64,000 nucleotides of DNA, from contig OY755187.1 of NCBI GenBank assembly GCA_963576735.1, positions 4,030,001 through 4,094,000 on the forward strand, written 5' to 3'. A program made the position numbers and the translations under genes. This stretch comes from Bedellia somnulentella (lineage: Eukaryota > Arthropoda > Insecta > Lepidoptera > Bedelliidae). How positions within the stretch are numbered: position 1 is the stretch's first letter; each line of letters begins with the position of its first letter. The notes under the pieces are model-generated. The model made no database searches, had not been told where the DNA came from, and saw nothing but the letters and a program-made list of their open reading frames with translations. Shown in pieces: positions 31,567-43,324 of the stretch.

Positions 31567-32088
31567 TAGAATACGAAACCTTGATAGGAAGATCTGTGGG
31601 AACACCATATCGCTTCTCATGCTCACGCAGAGTTCTTATTCTGATTGGACATGGTGACATTAATCTCATGTAATATTCAGAAGTATAATATAATAATAAT
31701 GTGGTAGATACCATAGCCATCCACATACATACATATATCAATTTAACCTAAAACTAGTGATTAAAACTTTGTTACTACAAAACAGTACCCACGATTATCT
31801 AGGAACGCGGATCTAGTTAATTTTACTATAATAAATCATTTGAAAGCATTCAAAGGTTTACGCAAAAAAGGTTTAGGATTACGCAACAAAATCCATTTTA
31901 AACAAATCCCTAGTTACTTTAATCTTAATACAACCAAAAGACCACCTTAAACTGGTGCCCGTAGGTTTTTGCAATGTTTCTTTTCCCAGACAATTGATAG
32001 TATATGAAATTAGTTTTGTTGTAGTTATCATTGTTCATTATTTATTGAAATAAAAAAGGTAATCCGTTTTTGCTTCATCAGCAGAAGA
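31567..32088. other. Unannotated intergenic sequence
   Basis: AT-rich; a short gatgggaatacc-free stretch with no recognised element apart from a tail-like acatacatacatatat near 31725. Confidence 0.35.
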
Positions 32089-32220
32089 GCAAGCACGAGC
32101 CGTGTTTAAACTAGTTATCGCGTGGGATAAAGCAGCCATCTCTTACGCACTTACTTAGTATCGTATACTGCCATCTCATTCTAACCGTTATCGTGTCGAT
32201 AAAATAGCGCTCGTGCTTGC
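32089..32220. mobile_element. MITE family G, complete
   Basis: 132 bp with perfect 12-bp terminal inverted repeats GCAAGCACGAGC and GCTCGTGCTTGC. Related copies at 6626, 42261 and 57172 share gctatctctttcttacttag and cattctaaccg-type interior sequence. TSD not clear. Confidence 0.8.
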
Positions 32221-32424
32221 TTAGCAGAGGCGGTTATTTGGTCGATAATTTCTAAGTCTTGTTACTTCTACGAGTTGTAATAATACTAAACAAAAAATCA
32301 GAGTATAGTAATTAAATTATACACGAAGTAAGGCAAGTAGGTGTATTTCTTTGTTTGTTTGTCGAAACAATAGAATACAATATTATTTTTGATAATCACG
32401 GCTATAAACATAATTATCAGTTGT

Positions 32425-32497
32425 GTGGAAGAGATCGTTTTACTGTTTTGTATATAATTTGTGTTTTACCGTGAAATGAAGAGTTTTTCTATTCTAT
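32425..32497 (+). mobile_element. Diverged family F fragment
   Basis: gtgtggaagagatcgtttta to gaagagtttttctattcta. Confidence 0.45.
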
Positions 32498-32505
32498 TAA
32501 AATAA

Positions 32506-32620
32506 AGGATGGTAAGTGATGGGTCTCCAGCTATATAGCCAAAAATTATTTGAAAACGCCAGTACACTAATTCGCTTCTAACAACACCCGCAGGGAGCAA
32601 AAGGTTAGCGGTTACTAATG
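32506..32620 (-). mobile_element. Family A fragment
   Basis: aaggatggtaagtgatgggt to gttagcggttact; diverged head half. Confidence 0.6.
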
Positions 32621-32625
32621 TATAG

Positions 32626-33296
32626 CTGTGTAGTGTCGGTTTAGAATAATACTAACACTAGGCTTGAGGTTTTGAGGCGTTTTTAAGTTAAATTGGGTGA
32701 TGTAGCTAGAAAGGGACCTCATTTCAACTGACTAAGTAGAAATGAGGTCCCTCAGAAAAGTTTGTAATGTGAGGTTATGTGATCGTGTGAGGAATGACGT
32801 GATTCGTGAAAGGTGTGGTGTAAAAGATGATATTGTAAGAAAGATAGAAAAAGGAATGTTGAGATGGTTTGGGCATATAGAGAGGATGGATGATAGTAAA
32901 TTGGTAAAAGAGATCTATAGAGCCAATGTAGAAGGTAATGTTAGTAGAGGACGACCTCGGAGGACACAAAATCACACAGACATCAAATAGAAAATGTGCT
33001 CAAAAAGGCAGGTGTCCGAAGTACGAAGAATAAAAGAGCATGTATGAAAAGATTGATGGATGTGAATGAAGCTAGAGAGGTTTGCCAGGATCGTACAAAG
33101 TGGCGATCGATAGTCTCTGCCTACCCCAATGGGAACTAACGGCGTGAGAATATGTATGTATGTATGTGTATGTATGTAGCTAGAAACCCCTTAACACATT
33201 TCCACACTGAAGTTCCTAAAGTGACCGATAAATTTCTTATTACGAAGCTTCGCTTATTCTTTTGGGAATTAAAGTAGTTGTTATATTTATGTACGA
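32626..33296 (+). mobile_element. Family A copy split by an RTE insertion
   Basis: The head half gctgtgtagtgtcggtttag..tgatgtagctagaaa (32626-32712) resumes at 33187 with ccccttaacacatttccaca and ends near 33296. Confidence 0.75.
32713..33174 (+). mobile_element. RTE LINE copy with fold-back 5' end
   Basis: TSD tgtagctagaaa at 32701-32712 and 33175-33186. The 5' end has ~18 bp (gggacctcatttcaactg) inverted relative to the following direct sequence (agaaatgaggtccctcag), making a small hairpin. It encodes MRSLRKVCNVRLCDRVRND, then WFGHIERMDD, then RGRPRRTQ, where a ~10-bp disruption breaks the frame. Confidence 0.9.
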
Positions 33297-33935
33297 TTTT
33301 GTGTAAGTTCACCTACGTACATAATATCACCGCTAAAATACGTTAGGTACCACAACACAAACAGATTGTTTTAAACTTTACAAAAACCACATGTGCATAT
33401 CACTCCTAACCCTCGAACAAAAAACCATCTGTCATAACAAAATATTGCACCGTCATTATCATTATCAACACGAAAACAACAACTTATTACCAATAAATGG
33501 CAGAAAATTACAAACAAGAATCGTAACTAATTTCACTGATTATTGTTATTGGTAATTGCTTTGTTGGGGACTCGAACCCATGCGTTTCGGTTCAACGGCT
33601 TAATGGTCGTGCTGACACGTGGTTTCATTTTGCTTTGATTAATGATAAGGGCATGTGACAATGACGACCGGTTTTGGTATTTAACCCGGTGTAATGACAA
33701 TGGCAATTTTGATATTTATCGATACCTACACATGGAGTATTAAAACATTTGCGAAGAAAAAGGCCTTATTGAACAAAATATCAAAATGTACCATTCTTTT
33801 AACAGCTTATAATTTTGGTAGAAATTAAATGTTACAAAGTTGTAGGCATTTTGTAGGTCATTAAATATTTTCAGGGTAAGATTTATTACTTTTATCAGGT
33901 CGTTAATTGATGCGAATTTACTTAGACTTAAAAAC
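33297..33935. other. Unannotated intergenic sequence
   Basis: Includes a tRNA-like minus-strand head near 33560-33625 (gggttcgagtcccc, cacgaccattaagccg). Otherwise no recognised feature. Confidence 0.4.
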
Positions 33936-34087
33936 ATACATACATACATATTAATCTATAAGCTATAAATCCCTTAACGGGGCGGGGTAGCCAGAGCTTT
34001 GAAATGAGAAATTCCTCAGACACTTTTGGAAGTTGATTGAGGAAAAGATGGTAATAATAAATGTTTTTGGTGACGGGTCTCCAACTA
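33936..34087 (-). mobile_element. 5'-truncated family A copy with TSD
   Basis: TSD acttaaaaac at 33926-33935 and 34088-34097. Truncated after gacgggtctccaacta. Confidence 0.87.
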
Positions 34088-34372
34088 ACTTAAAAACCAC
34101 ATCACTCTATATTTAGCAGAATAACAAAGATCACCGTTTGTAGGTTTTCGAGTATTTGTTATAAATATATAAAAGCCAAATAATGTCTCTAGATCCATTA
34201 ATTATTAACATTATTTACCTTATTATTGTTATTATTACACACATTAACCAATATTATACCATAAAAGCTGGAAAATCATAATCATTATCAACAATTGCTG
34301 TAGCACTCACTAAACTTAATAAAGTACAATGGAGACGGTCTCTAACCACATTATCTGTGACATTATCCAACA

Positions 34373-34614
34373 TATTGCTGTGTAGTGTCGGCTTAGAATA
34401 GCACTACCCCATTTCTTCCGGTGGGTGTACGTAAGAGGCGACTAACGGTATTGGGGCTTTTTAAGGAATTTTGGGCGATGCGGTTGGAGACCCATCACCT
34501 TTATTTTACCATCTTTTCCCCACGCATCTTCCAAAAGTGGCTGAGGAATTTCTAATTCCTTAGCTCTGGCTACCCCTTCTAGGGATTTATACCCGTGAGT
34601 ATATGTATGTATGT
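34373..34614 (+). mobile_element. Family A element, complete with TSD
   Basis: TSD attatccaaca at 34362-34372 and 34615-34625; about 242 bp. Confidence 0.92.
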
Positions 34615-34625
34615 ATTATCCAACA

Positions 34626-35060
34626 CTTATTAACCCAAAATTATTAACTTTCCCCATACGACACCATAGGCAAAATATGGGAAATAACCTACCACTATTC
34701 AAAGACTAATCATGTCGAACACGGCAAATGCCGATTGGAGGTACGATAGAAGAATTAACTTCTCAATGATACCTTAAAACATCTGCCTATATTCGTCATA
34801 AGCAAATTAGTCCAATATCTTTTGTCAAAGAAGCCGTTTTACTATGAAAAGAATCGTGAAAGATGTTCGACTGATTCAGCGAAAACATCTGACGGTAAAG
34901 GTGCGTTCGGGTATTGAAGTGTCTAAATGTTTGATGTATCTCTACGGGCCGTTTTAATACCTTTTTGAAATATGGTTTTAATCTTATTGAAGGGTGTAAA
35001 AATATCCAAAAGGGTAAATGTACGCGGGGAATATTTCGTTTTGCCTGCAGAATATTATAT
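34626..35060. other. Unannotated intergenic sequence
   Basis: A 94-codon minus-strand frame (34796-35080) has no recognisable domain. I see no promoter or repeat signature. Confidence 0.35.
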
Positions 35061-35224
35061 TTTAAGTGATTTTTGGGCAATGCGGCTGACCCATCGCTAA
35101 AGACTTTATTTTCTTTACAATCTTTTCCTTATTCTTTTTCCAACAGTGGCTGAGGAATTTCTTATTCCCAAGCTTTGGCTACCCCTTCTTATGATTTATA
35201 GCCGTGATTATATGTATATGTGGA
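35061..35224 (+). mobile_element. 5'-truncated family A copy
   Basis: ttaagtgatttttgggcaat to gtgattatatgtatatgtg. An aatattat repeat on both sides is a likely short TSD. Confidence 0.75.
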
Positions 35225-35489
35225 TGTAATATTATTATATAATACATAATTTATAATACTTATTATACTCAACTGTAAGAAATCACTTAATGACTTATGT
35301 GAATAAAAACAGAACTGAAATAATAGCTTCGCCTTGTCAAAATAAGAACAAAAAACAAAGTATAATTAAAGCTTTTGAAATTGAACTTTTAAGTATGTCT
35401 TAAGCTTTTTGTTCCTTACCTAATGCTTCTAAAGGTTTTGTTCAATACAGCTTAAAAGGCTAACAAAGAAATCCTAACTAATTGTGGGT

Positions 35490-35660
35490 TAGTAGAGTAG
35501 AGACTATCGATAGCCACTTCGTATGATTCTGGCAAATATTTCGAGCTTTATTCGGAGGCCTACCTTTTTGGAAATATTATTTATTTGGTCCAGATCTGTC
35601 CTCTGTGTTCGTCTTCATTTGATATTTGGCTCATTAATTATTCTCTTTGTGGGCAACATA
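35490..35660 (-). mobile_element. Degenerate RTE 3' end
   Basis: gagtagagactatcgatagc, cacttcgtatgattctggca, tttggtccagatctgtcctc parallel the RTE 3' region. Confidence 0.7.
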
Positions 35661-35684
35661 CCTACAGATACTTAAGGCCATATA

Positions 35685-36104
35685 ATTTATGAACCGATTT
35701 TGATTATTATTTTTTTATTCGAAAGAAGATACTCCCGGATTGGTACCATGATGAGGATATCAGGGTCTGATGATGGGATCCTGGAGAAATCGAGGGGAAC
35801 CCTCAAATTTTATAGGCAAATGTACCGCGTTTTACATATTTTCTGAACTTATATTGGCATTTGCTTCTGAAAATAATATTGTTATGCTGCTGAGCTGATG
35901 ATAGAAGGTGTGGATCCTCAATCACTAGGTATTAGGAAACAGATCTTTCCACATTCTATATAGATTTATACTCCTCTTCGTAGCTTTTATGAAGAGAAGT
36001 ACAGGTTCACTAAACATTTCTTTTGTTATGTTATTGTTACCGAGAAAGTACCATGAGACCAGGATCTGATGATGGCATCCCAGGAAATCGAGGGGACTGT
36101 CGAA
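35685..36104. repeat. Two diverged copies of an unclassified repeat
   Basis: ggtaccatgatgagg..ctgatgatgggatcc..aaatcgaggggaac near 35740-35815 recurs as agtaccatgagaccagg..ctgatgatggcatcc..aaatcgagggga near 36045-36100. Confidence 0.5.
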
Positions 36105-36278
36105 ACTCACAATTATGTGACAGTGTATTTGTTCAAAACGCCGATAGGCCTGCCCTGTATAACGTGAGAACACTGCCTAATAAATCGTGGGTACTCTGAA
36201 CAACAGGTGACAATGTCACGTGATATTCAGAAGTATTACTACCTCTGCTAACCCCTTCAGGGATATTCGGCGTGAGCG
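36105..36278 (+). mobile_element. 5'-truncated family B SINE
   Basis: aattatgtgacagtgtattt to attcggcgtgagcgtttgag. Confidence 0.78.
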
Positions 36279-36482
36279 TTTGAGTCTTTCTTGAGATGTA
36301 GAATTGAAGACCATCGAATTTCGAAGGATTTTAAGAACAAAGTAAGGTTACATATGGTTGAGCCTATTTAATATCGTACTATAATAGAAATACCGGAAAT
36401 ACGAAGAATAATCTAGTAACTGTCGCTTCCTCATCCGAGAGGTATCTTTGCCAGGTCTACCCATCTCTAAAACTCGTAAAAT

Positions 36483-37085
36483 AAAATAATTTTTAACAAA
36501 AAGAAAACCGACTTCATAGAAAAACAACCGAAAATAAACAATCTAGTACTAAAAAGTACGAAATAAGTTTTTTTAATTGAATATGAGTACTGTGATTGAT
36601 ACCTTAGCAATTTCTTTATTCCACACGCATCAGTTCAACCTACCTAAATATTACAATTCTCTTAAATTAATTTTTGAGTCGGTGCCAGACAAACAAAAGT
36701 AAATTCACCCTGCTATCTATCTCTGATTATTACAATCTAAACAATATATATCTATCGCCTAACGTTTTAAATGATAATACGTACAAAAATCAATTTACCC
36801 TACAACTACAAGGTACCCTACATTTTACATGTATATGAAGTGCGAAATACACACTTCTTATTATCAATTATCATCGAGGCTGGCACCGGCTCACAAATTA
36901 ATTTAAGAGAATTTTAAGATTTAGGTAGGTTGAACTGACGCGTGTGGAATAAAGAAATTGCTAAGGTATCAATCACAGTACTCATATTCAATTAAAAAAA
37001 CTTATTTCGTACTTTTTAGTACTAGATTGTTTATTTTCGGTTGTTTTTCTATGAAGTCGGTTTTCTTTTTGTTAAAAATTATTTT
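36483..37085. mobile_element. Long fold-back element with ~207-bp arms
   Basis: 36483-36689 and 36879-37085 are reverse complements over about 207 bp with only a handful of mismatches, beginning aaaataatttttaacaaaaa on the left and ending with its complement on the right. The spacer of ~190 bp is unique AT-rich sequence. No open reading frame of note; TSD not evident. Confidence 0.9.
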
Positions 37086-37392
37086 TCCTAATTTACTTAT
37101 ACCCATCCGGTCTTTGTAGCCGACCCTTCTTAATATCCCATTTTAAACAATAAACTTTCAAATAAATGACTTTTTAAATACAAGTTTTAATGAAAAGGTT
37201 ATTTAATCAGCAGGGTTTTAACGACAAATTAGTTTTTATTACGAACATAATAAAGAGCGGGTCGCAGTCTTTGCCCGCCATTTTATTGTAAATCTCGATC
37301 TTAATTAATTATTTACGTTGGGATTTGCTTCATTGAGAACCTCTCATGAGATACACAGAATGATCTTTTTTATTTCATTTCATTAATTCATT
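37086..37392. other. Unannotated intergenic sequence
   Basis: No recognised repeat or gene. Confidence 0.35.
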
Positions 37393-37627
37393 GCCGTGTC
37401 GGCTTAGAATGTCGCTACCCCGTTTCTTCCGGTGGGTGTACGTAAGAGGCGACTAACGGCATTGGGGTTTTTAAGGGATTGGGCGGTGCGGTTGGAGACC
37501 CATCACCAACAACCTTTACTTTACCATCTTTTCCCCACTCGATTTTCCAAAAGTGGCTGATGCATTTCTGATTCCTTAGCTCAGGCTACCCCTTTTTGGG
37601 ATTTATGGCCGTGAGTATATGTATGTA
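37393..37627 (+). mobile_element. Family A copy
   Basis: Head lacks ~9 bp (gccgtgtcggcttagaatg); tail gtgagtatatgtatgtatt. attcat flanks both sides. Confidence 0.83.
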
Positions 37628-38249
37628 TTCATAAATAAAATGATGATAGAAGTCATACAGCGTTCGGTTGTATATTAATATAAAAATAAACCGCCGAGTA
37701 AACTGTAAGGAAAGAATTCCTTATTACCATTAAGCAAATGGAAGTATCCTAGGTAATTATGATATGAGTTGGCGCCAAACACGTTCAAGCGTATTTTTAT
37801 AATGGCGGAGATTCACGGTGCAATTGCAATATTGACTTAATTTCGTAATGGGTTCCAATGTAAGGCTATATATTGGTCTTAGGTGATCTACATCTTTTGA
37901 CACAGATTTATTGACACAAACTAATTTTGAGGACAATTAAAGAAAATAATTTGTCTGAATCCATGTTGGAATATAAAATATTGAAGTCCAAAAGGAATGT
38001 TTTCGTTCGCGGGTTTATATCAGGAGCAATATTAATTAAGAAAACAGTGCATCGGATACAATGACAGGTTAAGGAGATACCCGTAGTACCGGTATGATGA
38101 TTATTATTAGTCTGTAAACGAAATTGAACACTATAAATTATATCCGTTTCCAAAAAACTACATTTTTATACAATCACTAGCGATCCTACTTGCCTTTGCA
38201 TGAATTGTAAGAGTTTTAATTAAATCTAATATGATGAACTTTATTATAA
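37628..38249. other. Unannotated intergenic sequence
   Basis: No recognised feature. Confidence 0.35.
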
Positions 38250-38530
38250 GCTGTGTAATTTCGGTTCTACTACTAACTACCCCATTTCTCCAACATCTTG
38301 CGCAATAGGCAACTAAGGGTTTGGGGCTTTTCAAGTCACCCATCACCAGCAACCTTTATTTAACAATATTTACCCACTCAACTTCCAAAATTGGCTTAGG
38401 TATTTTTTTATTCTGAAGATCTGTCTACACTTTCAAGAATTGATACCGCTTAACTTCCAAAAGGGTTTTTATTTCTGAAGCTCTGGCTACCCTTTCAAGT
38501 ATAATAGCCGTGAGTATACGTATAGTACGT
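38250..38530 (+). mobile_element. Diverged family A copy with internal duplication
   Basis: gctgtgtaatttcggttcta head; the acttccaaaattggc and ttctgaagatctg modules appear twice before gccgtgagtatacgtatag. Confidence 0.65.
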
Positions 38531-38955
38531 ACTAAAAATTCATTGATCACTCTGTATAAGTAGTAAGTGTGGTAGAAACCAGTCCCCGTGGAGGAAGTGA
38601 CTGGCCCAGCATCCTGGCAGGGCAGGTGCACCGCACCAGCCAATTGAGTAACAGTCTTGTTTACCAGCTATTCTTGGTGTTATTATCGAGGCGGATAATA
38701 TTGAATTTACCGTCCAAAAGTTGAAGAAAAGATCACTTTAAGTTATAAATAAAAAAGATTATGTTTATAACATGTTTCATTTTTGATGAGCAATATAGGT
38801 TTTTTTTTATATATGCAAAGTGTAGGCTTAGATGGGAATTTAATGAATTAGATTAATTGTGTGACTGATCTAGCGTCAAATTCATCACATTTCCTCCTGT
38901 GGGTTTTGTATGTGGTGAACTCAGACTATATATGATAAATAATATTGATGATGTT

Positions 38956-39305
38956 GCTGTGTAGTGTCGGCTTAAAATAGCACTACCCCATTTCTTCCGG
39001 TGGGTGTACGTAAGAGGCGACTAACGGTATTGGGGCTTTTTATGGATTTTTGGGCGATGCGGTTGGAGACCCATCACCCACTATCCCCACTCAACGTTCC
39101 AAAAGTGGCTGAGGAATTTCTAATTTCTTAGCTCTGGCTACCCCTTTTAGGGATTTATAGCCGTGAGCATATATATGTATGTATATAACGTAAAGTTATA
39201 GTGATGTAGTTGGATCCATCACCGAACATCCTATTTTTGAAATCTGTTCTTTTGATAAGGTTTATTTTGCTTCCCCTTTTCTTGATTTATAGCCATGAAT
39301 ATAGT
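38956..39305 (+). mobile_element. Family A copy followed by a family A2 remnant
   Basis: 38956-39186 is a good copy (gctgtgtagtgtcggcttaa to gtgagcatatatatgtatg). 39190-39305 is a decayed second piece ending ttatagccatgaatata. Confidence 0.8.
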
Positions 39306-39443
39306 TATAAAGATAGATCCTAAAAAGTATCAGAAGCCAGACGAATCACTGTAGTCACTTCAAGTAACCCGTGGCTATAAGAATATTCAAAGAACACTAT
39401 AGATAATTAATTCAGTGGTTTCCTCAATAGATCCGCAAAATAA

Positions 39444-39698
39444 TACATACATACATACATACATATACTCACGGCTATAAATCCTTAGAAGGGGTAGCCA
39501 GAGCTAAGGAACTAGAAGTTCCTCAGCCACTTTTGGAAAGTTGAGTGGGGAAAAGATGTCAAAATAAAGGTAATTGGTGATGGGTCTCCAACCGCATGGC
39601 CCAAAAATCTCTTAAAACCCCCAATACCGTTAGTCGCCTCTTACGTTCACCCACCGGAAGAAATGGGGTAGTGTTATTCTAAGCTGAGACTACACAGC
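39444..39698 (-). mobile_element. Family A copy
   Basis: tacatacatatactcacggc to gctgagactacacagc; near-identical gcaaaataata/gcaaataata flanks. Confidence 0.85.
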
Positions 39699-40381
39699 AA
39701 ATAATAATATATTTTATTTATTACCGCTATATCATGACATGCCCGTATGTTTGTTTTCTCCAGTCACCTAAGTCTTTCTATCCACGCCAGTTTGTCAAAC
39801 ATTATGTAAGGTAACCAACGACGTGTTAAAGATATACCCTGCCTATTGCATTTTTAGTACTTCAAGTATTAAAAGTGGCGAAAACATTGAACTTTTCAAT
39901 TTTTCATTTAAAAAAATACGGATGGGATAAACTTGATAATTTTAGTAAGAACAACTTGTTACATAACTCAGCGGATTCATTTTTAAAATGGTAACATAAA
40001 ACTTAACGGAGAGAGTGTAGAGTAAATATTGAATCCCTACTTCATATCGGATTACATCTTCGTACCACCTTGACTTCTGTTTGCTAGAGACAGTCATACA
40101 CACACACACACACAAAAGATAGACACAGACACAAAAACAACAGTAGGACAACTGTACTACAATTCAGTAAATGTTACGGGAGTTTACTTTTTTTCTTGTT
40201 AATGAACCCACGAGAAAAACACAAGGCTACCTGTATTCCTGAATATCAGCACGTGGGTTAATCTCTTATAAAAACCAGCATAAATTATACGTACTACATC
40301 CAACATTTAGTACTAAACTCATACATAATTTTATTATAAGAAAGCCGAGTAGATAATCACACATGTATATTTTCATGGCCA

Positions 40382-40678
40382 TACCAATTTGTCTTTTATA
40401 AAGACATATGTGTGGTTAATTTACCACGGTTGTTAACGGTGAGGGAAAACATCGTGAGGAAACCCACATGGCTGAGTTGTACTTAGTCATGTGACCGTGT
40501 ATTCGTACAAAACGGCGATAGGCCTGCCCCCTATCACGTGAGTACACTGTCCATGCAACACGTGGGTACTCTGAACGCCAGGTGACAATGTCACGTGATG
40601 TTCAGAAGTATTAGTACCTCTGCCAACCCCTTCGGGGATATTCGGCGTGAACGTTTATGTTATTATGTTATGTTATAT
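40382..40678 (+). mobile_element. Family B SINE lacking its head
   Basis: ataccaatttgtcttttata to cggcgtgaacgtttatg plus (ttatg)n; a clean, young-looking copy. Confidence 0.87.
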
Positions 40679-40683
40679 CCCAG

Positions 40684-41238
40684 AAATGACTAAGAGTATC
40701 GGGGCTTTGTGTTTTTGGGCTATGCGGTTGGGGACCCGTCACAAAAAACATTCATTTTACAATCATTTCCCCACTTAACTTCCAAAAGAGGCTGAGGAAT
40801 TGACTAATTCTGAAGCTCTGGCTTCTCCTTTTAGGGATTTATAGCCGTGACATAACATAAACATAAACATTCACGCCAAATATTCCCGAAGGGGTTGGTA
40901 GAGGTACTAATACTTCTGAACATCACGTGACTTTGCCACCTGGTGTTCAGAGTACCCACGTTTTTGCATGGACAGTGTACTCACGTGATAGGGGGCAGGC
41001 CTATCGCCGTTTTGTACGAATACACTGTCACATGACTAAGTACAACTCAGTCATGTGGGTTTCCTCACGATGTTTTCCCTCACCGTTAACAACCATGATA
41101 AATTAACCACACATATGTCCTTAGAGAAGACAAATTGGTGTAGGCCCGACCCGGGATTTGAACACTAGTCGCTTGCACGTTAACCGGTGTTCTACCCAAT
41201 GAGCTATCATGTCGTCAATATAGCCGTGAGTATATATG
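40684..41238 (+). mobile_element. Family A copy carrying a family B insertion in its tail
   Basis: Family A from aatgactaagagtatcgggg to tttatagccgtga, continued at 41219 as tatagccgtgagtatatatg. Confidence 0.87.
40851..41218 (-). mobile_element. Family B SINE nested in family A
   Basis: 11-bp TSD tatagccgtga at 40840-40850 and 41219-41229. Complete, 368 bp. The head end reads ggtgttctacccaatgagct (complement of the tRNA A-box region). Confidence 0.93.
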
Positions 41239-42260
41239 TTTATATGCACTGAGAATATTTCAAAAGATTTATAACGTTCATAAATTTTATAAGGTTCGAA
41301 TGTTCTATACGTAATTATTACAAGTATTTGTAAAGCTGTTCTTGTACTTTTCTACTCTACCTACAATGCTACTGAATGGCAAAATTGTAAAACAATAAAC
41401 AGGCGTAAAATTAAACAATGATTGTAAACTAAAGTTTGGGTGTTATAATGACCGCGGCTTTACAGGTAAACCTATTGTACGGTTGGCAAAGCAAAAAATC
41501 TCGTGTCATAATTTTTATTTCTGACAACTAACACTTAGTTGCAAGAAAGTTCATTAAAATTTAATGCCGCCATTAAATTTTTAATGCTCCTTTAAACTAC
41601 TTTACTATTGCAAGGAACCTATTTTCATGAAAACATTAAACGTTTGTTAAAGTTAATGTTCAACTCTCATTAGCTCTTCATTAACGCCATTTTGTGCAAT
41701 TTTGTGTTGCAAGAAGCATTGTTTACTCCAAATGGAGAATTAAATGTGACATTTCAACTTAAATTTTTAATGATCTGTCTGAGCGTCATTAGAGTGCATT
41801 ATCTCAGAAACAATTTATTGCTGTGACGCTGTAAGTTTGGTGCTTGAAAGAATGAAAAAAACATACAGAATATGTACCGTAAGGTTTGATCAGTATATCA
41901 AATACATTTTAGCCTAGATTTGAGATATCACATTCTCCCAAATGACTTATGTAGTTATGTATGCAATTGACAAAACATATGTTTTTACTAGTATTTTAAC
42001 CTCACTAGCCTAAAGTTTATCTGTCCGAAGTTTGTCTATCCCATTTATACTAATTTCTATTTTTATTTCTTCCGTAATAGTTGTATACTTGAAAATATTG
42101 GTGAAGATTTATAATTGGCACACGAATATTTATGTAGTAGTTTATAAGTTATATTATGCTGTTAGTCTTCTAAATAAAATAAAATAAAATAAATAAAATA
42201 AGTTTGAGGAGACGACATTTGACATAATTTCATTAAATACTTGTAAATAAAGTTCTGGAT
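41239..42260. other. Unassigned stretch rich in TTAATG/CATTAA words
   Basis: 41520-41800 repeats short cattaa/ttaatg words and gttgcaagaa/attgcaagga, possibly an old inverted-repeat element. No gene seen. Confidence 0.35.
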
Positions 42261-42379
42261 GGCTAGCCCAAGCGACCTTTTAACTACATATTGTGAGGTA
42301 TAAAACAGCTATCTCTTTCGTACTTACTCGGTGTCGTATGCTTTTATATCATTCTAACCGACAAGATAACGATCGTGCT
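42261..42379. mobile_element. MITE family G, diverged
   Basis: ggctagcccaagcgacc..aacagctatctctttcgtac..cattctaaccgacaag..gatcgtgct. Confidence 0.65.
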
Positions 42380-43004
42380 AGGCCTCCTGCTAACTGATGG
42401 GACAATACTTTTAAATTGAAGGAAATAAAATGAAAATAATAAAATCTCTCCAGTAAACTTTTCTGCTAACGCTACCGTACCGGAAGTAAGCCGGCACACG
42501 TAAGTGCTCATTGTGTCGGTTTCCGGTGCTCTCTACAGGTGAAAAAAAAATACGTGCCATTTTGAGTTTGCATTGTTACAAAACTCCAACCAAATATGGC
42601 GTGAGAGGGACTGATAAGAATTAACAAATACCCTGTGATTTATAACTCGAATATTAAGTGTGATTGTAATAGATTTCACGGCTAAAGCTCAAAGCTTAGA
42701 TATATTGCTTTTAAAGTTTACGCACCTTCCTTGTCAGATGTTTTAATAAAAGGTTCCACTCGATGCGCTGAATTTAAGTACACGGGTTGCCATGTGCATT
42801 ATTTTTTATTATCTTTAAACTGCATATTTTTCTTACAGCATTAAATACCTAGCGAAATGATTGTGTATAAATATATGTTGAATGCGATGTATTGTTGTAT
42901 CGGCGATTAAGGATCTGGCACTTCTGAAGTGATTGGTGGCATTGAGGGTGGAAATAAATCAATAACGCCACTTTCTTTGGAATTTTTCTTAGGTATTAAT
43001 AATA

Positions 43005-43252
43005 GTGCCGTGTAGTGTCGGCTCAGAATAACACTACCCCATTTCTACCCGTGGGTGATCGTAAGAGGCGACTAAGGGTATAGAGGATTTTTAAGTGATT
43101 TTTGGGCGATGTGGTTGGAGACCCATCACCAAAAACCTTTATTTTTACCATCTTTTCCCCACTCAACTTCCAAAAGTGGCTGAGGAATTTATAATTTCTT
43201 AGCTCTGGCTACCCTTTCTAGGGAAATATAGCCGTGAGCATATGTATGTATG
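43005..43252 (+). mobile_element. Family A reference copy with 22-bp TSD
   Basis: The 22 bp at 42983-43004 are repeated perfectly at 43253-43274, fixing the element as 248 bp from gtgccgtgtagtgtcggctc to gtgagcatatgtatgtatg. Confidence 0.95.
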
Positions 43253-43324
43253 TTTTTCTTAGGTATTAATAATAACCATGAAAGCTTAGTGCATAGAACA
43301 ACGCTTATCGCAGAAGATGAGGGT

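Noticed and set aside
34796..35080. 94-codon minus-strand frame as a novel gene
   Set aside because: No domain, no splice or promoter context, and its end overlaps a family A copy.
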